A stretch of 64,000 bases of DNA, taken from Microcoleus sp. FACHB-831. Lineage in GTDB: Bacteria > Cyanobacteriota > Cyanobacteriia > Cyanobacteriales > FACHB-T130. Of the stretch, positions 52,695 to 62,349 are shown piece after piece. Both the position numbers and the translations under genes were made by a program. The stretch is from the NCBI RefSeq assembly GCF_014695585.1, contig NZ_JACJON010000057.1, positions 62,001-126,000 on the forward strand. Direction: 5' to 3'. Each line of letters starts with the position of its first letter. Position 1 is the stretch's first letter. The notes under the pieces are model-generated. The model saw nothing but the letters and a program-made list of their open reading frames with translations. It did not search any database and had not been told where the DNA came from.

Positions 52695-52976
52695 CTATTT
52701 TGCATCATCAGCCACTAAATACTTCTGTAGCATTTGTTCCAACTGTTGCACGTTAGCACGAGGCGACGGGCGGGGCAGCGGTTCTTCTACGTCATTACGC
52801 TGGGGTCGAACTCGCAACAGGACAGGAACTTCATATTGATAAGCTTGGAACCAATCTTCGCGGGTGGTAATATCTCTCACCTCTAGCTGAAAGTCCAGAG
52901 TTTGTATTTGTTCTAGCTTTTCCTGTAAACCTTCGCAAAGATGACAACCAGGCTTGCTGTACAAAATTAATCGCAT
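52695..52976 (-). CDS. Glutaredoxin-like DUF836 protein
   Basis: A 93-residue thioredoxin-fold protein starting at ATG 52976. The N-terminal strand LILYSKPGCHLCEGLQEKL carries CHLC, a CxxC active site or its structural remnant, and YEVPVLLRV contains the conserved cis-Pro. The C-terminal 25 residues are extra helix with a PRPSPRA linker. The family is common in cyanobacteria and of unknown target. The cysH gene diverges from it, 78 bp away. Confidence 0.88.
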   Translation of the reverse strand: MRLILYSKPGCHLCEGLQEKLEQIQTLDFQLEVRDITTREDWFQAYQYEVPVLLRVRPQRNDVEEPLPRPSPRANVQQLEQMLQKYLVADDAK

Positions 52977-53054
52977 TGAATTTTTCCAACTGAGTAAGTT
53001 TGATAAACACTCTTTTCCGGTCGGTTTACCTGTCTTTGTGCGGTAAAATTGGCA

Positions 53055-53804
53055 ATGTTAAAGACGCTCCAAAATTTAGAGTCAACAGCTGAAATGACCC
53101 AAGCCACCGCTTTTAACCTAGATGAACTAAACCAGAAATTCGATACTGCCCATCCCAGAGAGATTCTCGCCTGGTGTGTTGAGAATATCCCAACTGGGCT
53201 GGTACAAACCAGTGCCTTCAACGTTGACGATTTAGTTATCACCGATATACTTTACCGCGACCTGAAACCAGGCACGCCAACCCCGGTACTGTTTCTCGAT
53301 ACGCTGTACCATTTTCCTCAAACCCTGGAACTTGTAGCCAAATCTAAGGAAATCTATAACTTAGATCTCAAGACTTACAAGATTCCAGACGTAGATTCCC
53401 GCGATGCCTTTGCCGCAAAATATGGCGAAGCACTTTGGGACACTGATATTACACAATTCCACCACCTGACCAAAATTGAACCATTGCAACGCGGTCTTGG
53501 GGAACTGAATACAGTAGCTTGGATTACAGGGAGACGCCGCGACCAAGCAGTAACTAGGGCTGATATGCCAGCGTTTGAACTTGATAACAAGGGGCGCTTA
53601 AAGGTAAATCCCTTAGCAAGTTGGACGCGCAAAGCTAGCTGGGATTATGTCGCCGAACACGGCGTAATCTATAATCCCTTACATGACCAAGGATATCCCA
53701 GCATTGGCGACGAACCGATTACCACCCAAGTAGGTGAGGGTGAAGATGAACGTGCAGGTCGCTGGCGGGGAACTGGTAAAACTGAGTGCGGCATTCACAT
53801 CTAG
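53055..53804 (+). CDS. cysH: Phosphoadenylyl-sulfate reductase
   Basis: A 249-residue protein from ATG 53055; TTG 53049 and ATG 53094 are alternative starts. The fold is shown by TSAFNVDDLVITDILYR, VLFLDTLYHFPQTLEL and WITGRRRDQAVTRADMPAFE. Catalytic Cys245 is in the C-terminal KTECGIHI. The paired Cys that hold an iron-sulfur cluster in APS reductases are absent, so it should use PAPS with thioredoxin or glutaredoxin to make sulfite in assimilatory sulfate reduction. The adjacent divergent glutaredoxin-like gene is suggestive but the link is unproven. Confidence 0.94.
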   Translation: MLKTLQNLESTAEMTQATAFNLDELNQKFDTAHPREILAWCVENIPTGLVQTSAFNVDDLVITDILYRDLKPGTPTPVLFLDTLYHFPQTLELVAKSKEIYNLDLKTYKIPDVDSRDAFAAKYGEALWDTDITQFHHLTKIEPLQRGLGELNTVAWITGRRRDQAVTRADMPAFELDNKGRLKVNPLASWTRKASWDYVAEHGVIYNPLHDQGYPSIGDEPITTQVGEGEDERAGRWRGTGKTECGIHI

Positions 53805-53841
53805 GGAATGGGGGATTGGGGAATTTTGAGTTTTGAGTTTT

Positions 53842-53868
53842 GAGTTTTGAATTAATAACTCAAAACTC
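53842..53868 (+). terminator. Hairpin after cysH
   Basis: GAGTTTTGA (53842-53850) pairs exactly with TCAAAACTC (53860-53868) around a 9-nt loop, preceded by tandem TTTTGAG repeats. It is a plausible terminator or dispersed low-complexity repeat between cysH and the nuclease gene. Confidence 0.45.
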
Positions 53869-53921
53869 TATAAAGCATTCCCTAATCTCATTTCCCCAAT
53901 TACAAATTACCAATTACCAAA

Positions 53922-55250
53922 ATGATTAAAATCCTCCACCTATCGGATATACACATGGGAAGTGGGTTTTCCCACGGACGGATTAATCCAGAAACAGGGT
54001 TAAATACGAGGCTGGAGGATTTTGTTAATACCTTGGGAAGGTGTATTGACAGCGCGATCGCAGAACAAGTAGATCTGGTCTTATTCGGTGGCGACGCCTT
54101 CCCCGACGCTACGCCGCCCCCTTATGTCAAAGAAGCCTTTGCCGGACAGTTTCGGCGCTTGGTCGATGCGGGCATCCCTACAGTCTTGCTCGTAGGCAAT
54201 CACGACCAACATTCCCAAGGCCAAGGCGGAGCAAGTCTCGGCATCTATCGTACATTGGGAGTGCCTGGGTTTGTCGTTGGCGATGCCATAGAGACCCACC
54301 GCATCGAAACCCGCAGTGGCCCAGTCCAAATCCTTACTCTCCCTTGGCTTACCCGTTCTACTCTGCTAACTCGCCCGGACACAGAAGGGCTTTCTCTGGC
54401 TGAAGTAAACCACTTATTAATCGATAAGCTAAATCCCCGCATAGAAGGTGAAATTCGGCGTTTAGACCCAGAAGTGCCAACTGTCTTACTAGCTCACCTC
54501 ATGGCAGACAACGCTAGCTTGGGAGCAGAACGCTTGCTGGCAGTAGGCAAAGGCTTTACCCTCCCTCTGTCATTGCTAACGCGGGACTGCTTTGACTATG
54601 TTGCTTTAGGCCACGTCCACAAGCACCAAAACCTTAATAAATCTAACGACCCGCCTGTTATCTACCCAGGTAGCATCGAGCGGGTGGATTTCTCTGAAGA
54701 GAAGGAAGACAAAGGTTATGTAATGGTGCAGCTAGAGCGAGGCAAGGCTGAGTGGGAATTTTGTCCTTTGCCAGTTCGCGTTTTCCGGACGATACAGGTG
54801 GATGTATCTAAGGCAGCTGAACCGCAAGCTGCTTTGTTAAAAGCTATTGAGAAACACGAGCTTCAGGAGGCAGTAGTAAGGCTAATTTACAAGCTGCGCT
54901 CCGAACAAATAGATCAAATTGATAATGCGGCGTTGCACCGGGCTTTGAGCGATGCTCACACTTATACAATTCAGCCAGAATTAATTAGTCAGCTAGCACG
55001 TCCGCGCTTGCCTGAACTAGATGCTGGTAGTAGTATCGATCCAATGTCGGCGCTGAAAACTTACTTGGATAATCGTGAAGATCTCAAAGATATTCAAAGC
55101 GAGTTGATGGAGGCAGCACACAGGTTATTGGAAGCTGAGGAGGTACTGTGGTTAGAGACAAGTAAGGGTGGGTCGGAGTTGGAGAAAAATACTAATCAAA
55201 ACAGCCAACAAGTGGGGGGTAATGTAGATGCTCAACTGAGGTTACTTTAG
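53922..55250 (+). CDS. SbcD/Mre11-like metallophosphoesterase
   Basis: A 442-residue protein. Metal-binding motifs in order: SDIHMG (Asp9, His11), FGGDAF, VGNHDQHS, AHL and ALGHVHKHQ. The capping and C-terminal parts resemble SbcD, the nuclease subunit of the SbcCD/Mre11-Rad50 complex that processes hairpin and broken DNA ends. The C-terminal 60 residues are helical and charged with a Gln/Asn-rich end. No sbcC gene is adjacent, so partnership is inferred from family. It is cytosolic. The first ATG is right at the conserved strand IKILHLSDIH. Confidence 0.88.
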   Translation: MIKILHLSDIHMGSGFSHGRINPETGLNTRLEDFVNTLGRCIDSAIAEQVDLVLFGGDAFPDATPPPYVKEAFAGQFRRLVDAGIPTVLLVGNHDQHSQGQGGASLGIYRTLGVPGFVVGDAIETHRIETRSGPVQILTLPWLTRSTLLTRPDTEGLSLAEVNHLLIDKLNPRIEGEIRRLDPEVPTVLLAHLMADNASLGAERLLAVGKGFTLPLSLLTRDCFDYVALGHVHKHQNLNKSNDPPVIYPGSIERVDFSEEKEDKGYVMVQLERGKAEWEFCPLPVRVFRTIQVDVSKAAEPQAALLKAIEKHELQEAVVRLIYKLRSEQIDQIDNAALHRALSDAHTYTIQPELISQLARPRLPELDAGSSIDPMSALKTYLDNREDLKDIQSELMEAAHRLLEAEEVLWLETSKGGSELEKNTNQNSQQVGGNVDAQLRLL

Positions 55251-55653
55251 TTTGAATCTCTACCCCAGCATTCCTAATTTTCTGAGTTATTGGCAAAAGG
55301 TTGATTGCCTTCTTAGAAACACATTTGTATCCGATAAGCTTTGCTGGCTTTGTCGAAGATGCGCTGCATAATTTTGCTGAAGCGTGCAGTCAACTAGACG
55401 GCTATTTGGTAGTATTGGCTGCTTAGTCCTGGGTATCTAGCTTGGGCTTAATATCAACTGCCTGTAAATATCCCTATATTTTTAAGGTTGTTTATGCAGA
55501 GTAAGAAAATTTAAAATCTGCTTTACCATTGCTTAATCGCCAATAACCAGTCTCCAGTAAGATTTAAGAGCATAGTAATAGACAACAACGCTGGCGATCG
55601 CTAATATTAATGGTCATCTGCATTTGCTATAAAAGTTTACGGGTAGGCTTTTT
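55251..55653. other. Intergenic stretch, nothing recognised
   Basis: About 400 bp of AT-rich DNA between two plus-strand genes, with one HIP1-like site. It probably contains the permease promoter. Confidence 0.5.
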
Positions 55654-57492
55654 ATGTCCTTCTATTCCGGGCTGAAGCGAGTTTTAATCGGTGAATCTTT
55701 ACCGACAAGCGCCCATGCTGAAGAACGATTGAGCAACGCCGCAGCATTGGCCGTGCTTTCGTCGGATGCTCTCTCTTCTGTTGCCTACGCGACAGAAGAG
55801 ATACTGTTGGTGCTGGTGGCTGCTGGAACTGGCGCTTTGAGTTGGTCTTTACCCATTGCCATAGCGATTATCGCCCTTCTGGTGATTGTCATACTTTCCT
55901 ACCGCCAAACTATTAGAGCTTATCCCCAAGGCGGTGGTTCCTACATTGTGGCGCGAGAAAACCTGGGTTTGTATCCAGGGTTGGTTGCAGGCGCTTCTTT
56001 GATGATCGACTATATCCTAACTGTCACTGTCAGCATCTCTGCTGGAACCGCCGCTCTAACTTCAGCCGTTCCCCAACTAACACCCTACACGGTAGAGCTT
56101 TGCGTGCTGTTTATCTTCTTATTGATGGTGGCAAATCTCAGGGGAGTGAAGGAATCAGGCCAGCTGTTTATGATTCCCACTTATACGTTTATTGCCTGTA
56201 TTTTCGTTTTGATTGGTATTGGTTATTATCGCCAAGCAGTTGCTCCAGTACCTCACATATATCCGGAAGTTCGTATTACAGAAAACGTCAGTTTATTTTT
56301 CATTTTGAGGGCGTTTTCTGCTGGCTGCACAGCCCTAACGGGGGTGGAAGCAATATCTGATGGAGTGTTAGCTTTCAAGCGACCGGAGTGGAAAAATGCC
56401 CGCCTGACATTGCTCTGGATGGGGGCGATTTTAGGCACGATGTTTATGGGAATTACTGAGTTAGCTTACACTTATCACATCGTTCCAGAAGAGGGACAAA
56501 CGGTAGTGTCTCTATTGGGTCGCGAGATATTGGGAGAGGGGCCGTTTTACTATTTTATCCAGGTAGCAACTCTGTTAGTTTTACTGTTAGCAGCTAATAC
56601 CAGTTTTGCGGATTTTCCCAGACTTTGTTATTTTTTGGCGAGGGATGGATTTTTACCCCGGCAATTAGCAATTTTAGGCGATCGCTTAGTCTATTCCAAC
56701 GGTATTATTTTCCTCAGCGTCGCCTCTGCTATCTTGGTCGTAATCTTCAAAGGGCAAGTTAACGCTATTATTCCCCTCTATGCTGTAGGCGTGTTTACTT
56801 CCTTTACCCTCTCTCAAGCTGGAATGGTGCGCCGCTGGCTCAATGAAAAAACTTCCGGTTGGCAAGCTAGCGCCTTGATGAATGGCTTGGGAGCCATTGC
56901 TACCCTTGTAGTTTTGGGTGTAATTGTGTCAACGAAGTTCCTGTTAGGAGCTTGGTTAGTTGTAGTAGCAATTCCACTTGTTGTGTGTCTGTTTTTAAGC
57001 ATTAACAGTCACTATAAATATGTGGCAGAACGCCTCAGCATTCAGGAAATAGCGCCTAGAAGTTATGTTCCGAGACCTAAAGGGGACATCGTAACGCACC
57101 CAGCGATAGTTGTAGTAGGCCAATTACACCGAGGCACAGTAGAGGCGCTTGATTATGCCCGCAGTATTGCTGATGAGATTGTTGCACTTCATGTTGATCT
57201 TGGTTCGACAAATCGAGAAAAACTGCAACAAAGATGGCAAGAATTAGAAGCAGATATCCCTTTGGTAATTGTAGATTCGCCCTATCGCTCAGTATCGCGT
57301 CCAATTGTGCAGTTTGTCGAAGAGTTTGAAGCGCGTCATCCTGGGGCTTTGTCTACGGTGATAATTCCCGCTTTCGTGACGCGGAATTGGTGGGAGGGTC
57401 TTTTGCACAATCAAACTACTTTGTTTTTGAAGGTGGCTCTACGAGCTAAGAAAAGCAATAGAGTTGTTACTACTGTGAGATATTACCTTTAA
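55654..57492 (+). CDS. APC-superfamily permease, KimA-like
   Basis: A 612-residue protein with about 12 membrane spans up to residue 460 and a soluble C-terminal domain of about 150 residues. The N-terminal core LAVLSSDALSSVAYATEEIL and YRQTIRAYPQGGGSYIVARE are very like the bacterial KimA/YdaO transporters, which import potassium with protons and are controlled by c-di-AMP; an amino acid substrate cannot be excluded. The soluble domain (HPAIVVVGQLHRGTVEALDY) resembles the cytosolic dimer domain of KimA. No c-di-AMP riboswitch was recognised upstream. Confidence 0.88.
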   Translation: MSFYSGLKRVLIGESLPTSAHAEERLSNAAALAVLSSDALSSVAYATEEILLVLVAAGTGALSWSLPIAIAIIALLVIVILSYRQTIRAYPQGGGSYIVARENLGLYPGLVAGASLMIDYILTVTVSISAGTAALTSAVPQLTPYTVELCVLFIFLLMVANLRGVKESGQLFMIPTYTFIACIFVLIGIGYYRQAVAPVPHIYPEVRITENVSLFFILRAFSAGCTALTGVEAISDGVLAFKRPEWKNARLTLLWMGAILGTMFMGITELAYTYHIVPEEGQTVVSLLGREILGEGPFYYFIQVATLLVLLLAANTSFADFPRLCYFLARDGFLPRQLAILGDRLVYSNGIIFLSVASAILVVIFKGQVNAIIPLYAVGVFTSFTLSQAGMVRRWLNEKTSGWQASALMNGLGAIATLVVLGVIVSTKFLLGAWLVVVAIPLVVCLFLSINSHYKYVAERLSIQEIAPRSYVPRPKGDIVTHPAIVVVGQLHRGTVEALDYARSIADEIVALHVDLGSTNREKLQQRWQELEADIPLVIVDSPYRSVSRPIVQFVEEFEARHPGALSTVIIPAFVTRNWWEGLLHNQTTLFLKVALRAKKSNRVVTTVRYYL

Positions 57493-57530
57493 TCCCAAAT
57501 TAGAGATAGTTAATTTAGCAAAATATACCA

Positions 57531-58907
57531 ATGAATCCTAGTAAATTCCTAAAAATAACAAAACCAAAAATTTTTGCATTAACATACAGGGAACAAGGGC
57601 AAAACGCAAAAGAAAGAAAACCGATTTCAACAAAACTTTTAGTTAGTATCTACGGGCAAAAACAAGGCAGAGCAGCTTATTTATCCACATTAATTGGAGG
57701 AATTATGCTGAGTTGCCTAGCTGCAAATCCAAGTTTAGCGGCGCTTTCACCAGAGGAAATTAATTCGATTGCACGGCAAACTACAGTGCTGATCGCGCCT
57801 GGACTGACGCCAGAATTAAAGAAAGAAATAGAGGAAAACCGTAACAATCCTTTAGCGAGCCAAAGAAATAAGGAAGGAGTTTGGAATCCTGGTTCTGGGG
57901 TAATTATTGCTAGAAACGGAAAAACTTACTATGTTTTAACGGTTGCCCATAACTTTCGGCAAGATCTTGTAGAGAATAATCAGTCGTTTGGGATTAGGAC
58001 AAGCGATCGCACAGTTCATGTCGCCAGCAAGGTAGATGATGGTAGGGGTTGTCCGCTCGTTAGCGAACCAAGGCTTACATCTCTGATAAGATTTGGCTGT
58101 AAACCTCCAGGGGAGAACGTTCAAGGTACAGATCTCGCTATTCTTAGTTTTGAGAGCGATCGCAACTATCCTGTTGCTTCATTGGGAGACGCCGATACTG
58201 TAAAAATGGGCGATACGGTTTATATCTCAGGCTGGCCAGATCCGGAAAAAGAGGTAATTCCTGGACAATTTAACGAAGATGGTTCGCCCAAATGTCGCGG
58301 TAAGGTAGCTCGTCGCCAGAGGCGTTTAGCCTGGGGTCGCGTGAGTGGAAAGCTTAATCCCGATCTGAAATACCAGGGCTATAGCATTTTTTATACGGAT
58401 AATACAAGGGCGGGAATGAGCGGCGGGCCAGTCTTTGATAATAAAGGAAAAGTGATTGGCAGTCACGGGTTAGGTAGAAGTACAAAACCTCAATGTGGCG
58501 CTAACATTCAGCCTGTAAATCAATCGCAGGCTGCATTAGAGTCTGGCGAAAACCCAACAGCATTACTAGGAAAAAATCCTGATTTTGACAGCCTGAATTC
58601 TTTATTTAGCAGTTCGCAGAATGTCAATTACTTTTTGCTTAAACTGCAAGAATTCGGCCTTAAATTACCCTTCAATGTTGACCCGCCTTCTGCGGCTCTG
58701 ATTAAAAGAGGAATGATGCCAGGGGGAATCCGGGCGATCGCGCAGGCAAGTGGCAAGGTAGAATTTGATGCCCTTTCTGATGGCTTTGAAGATCCCAATG
58801 ATGTCATAGACGATATTTATGGCGGGTTTTCTAGCATTGATGGTAGACTCGGAAATTGCTCTATAAGCGTCAACCTGGGCGCTCGCGATGAGTGTAACAG
58901 CAGGTAA
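57531..58907 (+). CDS. Exported trypsin-like serine protease
   Basis: A 458-residue protein. The first 50 residues are basic, followed by a signal-like segment ISTLIGG-type YLSTLIGGIMLSCLAANPSL ending near residue 68. The chymotrypsin-fold protease spans about 105-330 with triad His140 (TVAHNF), Asp201 (GTDLAIL) and Ser297 (RAGMSGGPVF). The C-terminal region of about 100 residues is unassigned. No PDZ domain is seen, unlike HtrA/Deg proteases. It begins a tight run with an SLH porin gene 21 bp downstream and an exported protein gene, so it may act in the outer envelope. Confidence 0.88.
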   Translation: MNPSKFLKITKPKIFALTYREQGQNAKERKPISTKLLVSIYGQKQGRAAYLSTLIGGIMLSCLAANPSLAALSPEEINSIARQTTVLIAPGLTPELKKEIEENRNNPLASQRNKEGVWNPGSGVIIARNGKTYYVLTVAHNFRQDLVENNQSFGIRTSDRTVHVASKVDDGRGCPLVSEPRLTSLIRFGCKPPGENVQGTDLAILSFESDRNYPVASLGDADTVKMGDTVYISGWPDPEKEVIPGQFNEDGSPKCRGKVARRQRRLAWGRVSGKLNPDLKYQGYSIFYTDNTRAGMSGGPVFDNKGKVIGSHGLGRSTKPQCGANIQPVNQSQAALESGENPTALLGKNPDFDSLNSLFSSSQNVNYFLLKLQEFGLKLPFNVDPPSAALIKRGMMPGGIRAIAQASGKVEFDALSDGFEDPNDVIDDIYGGFSSIDGRLGNCSISVNLGARDECNSR

Positions 58908-58928
58908 ATTAAGCTGTAAGGAGCATTC

Positions 58929-60689
58929 GTGAACGCGAAATATTTTTTATCTGCTATATCAATATTATTGTTAGCTGCACCATCCGCTTTGGCTGAGGTA
59001 ATAGATGAATTAGCTGCGATCCACGATTCTCCAATACTTGAGGAAAGCCAACAATTACCGGAAATTTCTCAGTTATCACGGGGGGCCATTTCAGAAAATA
59101 ACCACAGCCTAGAATCAGAGTTTTTATCACAACCAACTCCACCAGCAGCAGATGTTGGAGAGAATGAAGCGATCGCGCAAGTTGACAGTAACGATGAACC
59201 GGATGATAATAATTCGCCGGATGACGAAAGCGAGCGAGTAACTTCTGTCTCAGAACTGTCGGACGTACAAACGTCAGATTGGGCTTATCAAGCATTGCGA
59301 AACTTAGTAGAAAAGTATGGCATAATTTCTGGCTATCCTGATGAAACTTTCCAGGGAAATCGCACCTTAACTCGCTATGAATTTGCCGCTGCATTGGATG
59401 CAACTATCAAAAAAATTGAGCAGTTAGTTACCGCTAATGTGGAAGATAAAGCCAAGCAGCAAGATTTGGAAACGCTGCGAAAACTGCAAGAACAGTTTGC
59501 ATCTGAACTAACTGCTTTGCAAGGTCGGGTCGATAAACTTGAGGGTCGTACAGATTATCTAGAAAACCATCAATTTTCTACAACCGTAATATTGGGGGGA
59601 GAGGCGATCTTTGCCGCCGCAAATGCCTTTGGAGGTGGCCCTCCAGGTACAGGGAAGGCTAACACGGTTCTCAACTACCTAACGCGATTGCAAATAGTCG
59701 CGTCTTTTACTGGCAAAGACCGACTGCGGATGGAACTCGCTGGTGGTAACTTTGATAACTTAGGCTTTGCTAGCCCTGACGCACTGAACACCAATACAGT
59801 TTTACTTTCTTATCAGGCAGGTACTAACAACAATATACAGTTAGCAATGGCAGAGTATCGCTTTGCCGCATTTGGCGATCGCGCGGTTTTTACGTTTAGG
59901 CCAGTTGGCTTTAGCTTGAGCAGCGTCCTGAGCGCCAATTCTCCTTATTTTGATACAGGTCGAGGCTCAATTTCCCGCTTTGGCGAAGCGAATCCCGTCT
60001 TCAAGATTGGCGCTTTGGATGCTGGCTTCGGTATGGATTTGTTGTTAGGAAATCGCGCTCGCTTACAAGTAGCTTACGGCACTAGAAGGACTAATAATTC
60101 AGATGACGGTTTTATATTTGGTAAAAACGCTCATGCAACCGGAATTCAATTTTTACTGTTACCGGGTAATAGCGTACTGACTGGCATCAGTTATGTCTAT
60201 AATTACTCGCCTGACGGTCGATTAAATACTTTTACCGGAAGCGCGATCGCCGATGCTTCTGGATTCATCGATCAACGATCTAATATTCATGCCTTGAGTG
60301 GAACTCTACAATGGCGAATTTCCCCTAAACTCACCTTTGCAACTTGGGGCGGTATTGTTGGAACTTATGCCGCCGCTACCCAAGCGTTCGCTGTCAGCAC
60401 TAATTATATGTTTTCCTTGGGTATTTCCGATCCCTTCGGACGGCGAGGAGATTTGCTAGCATTAATGGTTGGGCAACCTCCCAGACTAATTCGTGTCCTG
60501 GGATTCGTCGGAGCCAACGGCGGTCTTTTAGAAGACTCTTCCTCGTTTCACCTAGAAACTTTCTATCGGTTGACGGTCAATAACAGGATTTCCATCACGC
60601 CGGGGTTTTTCATGGTGACGAATCCTGGAAATATTGAAAATAATAAAACTATCTATGTTGGCGTACTACGAACTACTTTTCGCTTCTAA
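58929..60689 (+). CDS. SLH-domain OprB-family porin
   Basis: A 586-residue protein from GTG 58929 with AAGGAG upstream. A signal peptide covers residues 1-22. An acidic linker rich in Asp/Glu/Ser lies at about 70-105. One SLH domain at about 107-162 (SDVQTSDWAYQALRNLVEKY, ISGYPDETFQGNRTLTRYEF) anchors to peptidoglycan-linked polymer, a coiled coil at 163-212 spans the periplasm, and the rest (215-586) forms an OprB-type beta barrel ending in Phe (TTFRF). Such porins pass small solutes or iron in the cyanobacterial outer membrane. It is likely co-transcribed with the protease gene 21 bp upstream. Confidence 0.95.
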   Translation: MNAKYFLSAISILLLAAPSALAEVIDELAAIHDSPILEESQQLPEISQLSRGAISENNHSLESEFLSQPTPPAADVGENEAIAQVDSNDEPDDNNSPDDESERVTSVSELSDVQTSDWAYQALRNLVEKYGIISGYPDETFQGNRTLTRYEFAAALDATIKKIEQLVTANVEDKAKQQDLETLRKLQEQFASELTALQGRVDKLEGRTDYLENHQFSTTVILGGEAIFAAANAFGGGPPGTGKANTVLNYLTRLQIVASFTGKDRLRMELAGGNFDNLGFASPDALNTNTVLLSYQAGTNNNIQLAMAEYRFAAFGDRAVFTFRPVGFSLSSVLSANSPYFDTGRGSISRFGEANPVFKIGALDAGFGMDLLLGNRARLQVAYGTRRTNNSDDGFIFGKNAHATGIQFLLLPGNSVLTGISYVYNYSPDGRLNTFTGSAIADASGFIDQRSNIHALSGTLQWRISPKLTFATWGGIVGTYAAATQAFAVSTNYMFSLGISDPFGRRGDLLALMVGQPPRLIRVLGFVGANGGLLEDSSSFHLETFYRLTVNNRISITPGFFMVTNPGNIENNKTIYVGVLRTTFRF

Positions 60690-60703
60690 AGGGGGAAAAT
60701 TTG

Positions 60704-61432
60704 ATGATAATTAGCAAAAATATCAATCGCTATTTTTCTGGAAAGCTGCTAATACTTGTGTCAGCAACTCTCTATTGTTTAAATTTAGATGCGTTTGGTC
60801 TAGCAAATGCACAACAACCTGTAAACAGTACCGTTACACAATCCACATCTCCCCAAACAACTGACCGAAATGCTCCGCGCCGCCCAAACCCAGGTTTTTT
60901 TGAAGAAGAAAGAAGGCAGCAGTTTGGCTTCGGTAAGTTCCTTGACTCTGCCTTAGATGGCGCAGACAACTACTTTGCTAGCGATTCAGTTAGCGAGCTT
61001 TCTAATGCTTCCTTAAATCCGCTTTCGGCGCCAGTAATTAGTCCTATAAATGGTACTTTAACCGTCTTGAGTCGCAACGAAAATTCTCCCAATTTTCTCA
61101 AGACTACTTTTGCGGTTGGACCTAATGTCCCTATATTGACCTTTACCAGCCCTCAATATGGTACAGATCCTCGGATAGGCACGCTAACAGTTAATGGGGC
61201 TATACAAGCCAACGGTAAAACGATAAACTTTAGCGGGCGAAGAAATTACAGCGGTAGTTTTGCTATCAAAGATAATAATGTGAGTGGCGCTGTTCAGGTT
61301 GTAGATCCAAATGACCCTAGCACCACAATATTTATTCAACTTCCCCAAACTCAAATTCCAAATGTCGATGATGATAACCAACCGCTGTCAGCACCAGCCC
61401 AACTATCAATAGGACTACCCAGCGATCGCTAG
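60704..61432 (+). CDS. Exported protein of unknown function
   Basis: A 242-residue protein from ATG 60704; AAGGGGGA is upstream and TTG 60701 is also in frame. An N-terminal signal peptide (YFSGKLLILVSATLYCLNLD) ends near residue 37. The mature part is Pro/Asn/Thr-rich, then beta-rich with regularly spaced Gly (LTVNGAIQANGKTINFSGRR). It lies 14 bp after the porin stop, so it is the third gene of the run. I do not recognise the family. An envelope location is likely from context. Confidence 0.72.
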   Translation: MIISKNINRYFSGKLLILVSATLYCLNLDAFGLANAQQPVNSTVTQSTSPQTTDRNAPRRPNPGFFEEERRQQFGFGKFLDSALDGADNYFASDSVSELSNASLNPLSAPVISPINGTLTVLSRNENSPNFLKTTFAVGPNVPILTFTSPQYGTDPRIGTLTVNGAIQANGKTINFSGRRNYSGSFAIKDNNVSGAVQVVDPNDPSTTIFIQLPQTQIPNVDDDNQPLSAPAQLSIGLPSDR

Positions 61433-61548
61433 ACCATTTACATCGCAAGACGCGGTAATAATTCCAAAAATCACGATATTTGTCTTTTGCTCGGAAGTCA
61501 GCGACACTAGAGATAGGAAAAACTCTGACTTTTGAGGTTATCCGAGAA

Positions 61549-62271
61549 ATGTCAACATCAGATGCTGAAAATAGACCTGTGCCTTGGGGCTTATGGCCAA
61601 CATTAGGCTTTACCGCTATTGTATTAGCAACATATTTTGGGATGCAAGTGGCGATCGCTATCCTATACGCTATCTTTCAGCTTGCCCAGAACCCTAACAT
61701 AGATCGAGAGGCTTTTGCCAAAAGCTTATCAATCAACGGCTTCTTACTTTCACTATCCGTTATTGGTTCTGCCCCTATTTGTACAGCTTTAACTATTTGG
61801 TTTGCGAAGCTTCGCAAGAATATTAATCTCAAAATTTATCTTGGCCTTAGACAAGCCACTATAAAAGATTATTTTTTATGGTTGATTTTTTTGGCACTTT
61901 ACATAGCTATTACCGCTGGCATTACTAATTTATTAAAAATTTCACCATCACCTTTTGTGACCGAAATAGTAAAAACAGCTTATTTTTCTCCAGCACTTTA
62001 TCTAGCTATTATAGTTATAGCACCGATATTTGAGGAAGTTTTATTTAGAGGATTTTTGTTTGAAGGAATCAGACGTTCCCGTCTAGGTTCTATAGGTTCT
62101 ATACTAATTACTTCATTGCTATGGACGATAATTCACACACAATACGATCTTTATTTTATGGGCGTACTTTTTGCTTTAGGGATTTTACTGGGAATGGCAC
62201 GCCTAAAAACTGGCTCTGTCTATCTAACAATTTTGTTACATTCAGTAAATAACCTTCTAGCTGTACTTTAA
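61549..62271 (+). CDS. CPBP-family intramembrane protease
   Basis: A 240-residue protein starting at ATG 61549; the frame opens at 61480 but residues before this ATG look non-coding. About seven hydrophobic segments. Motif 1 is EEVLFRGFLFEGIRR, motif 2 His in WTIIHTQYDLYFM and motif 3 His in LLHSVNNL, all typical of the CPBP/Rce1 family. It fits the usual family length better than the shorter protein at 39343. Cleaved substrates are unknown. Confidence 0.88.
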   Translation: MSTSDAENRPVPWGLWPTLGFTAIVLATYFGMQVAIAILYAIFQLAQNPNIDREAFAKSLSINGFLLSLSVIGSAPICTALTIWFAKLRKNINLKIYLGLRQATIKDYFLWLIFLALYIAITAGITNLLKISPSPFVTEIVKTAYFSPALYLAIIVIAPIFEEVLFRGFLFEGIRRSRLGSIGSILITSLLWTIIHTQYDLYFMGVLFALGILLGMARLKTGSVYLTILLHSVNNLLAVL

Positions 62272-62349
62272 GATATTAAATAGGCGGGCACAAAAAACAA
62301 AAAAAGCGTCTTTCATATCCTGATAATATCTATTTTTTCCGCCCTATAT

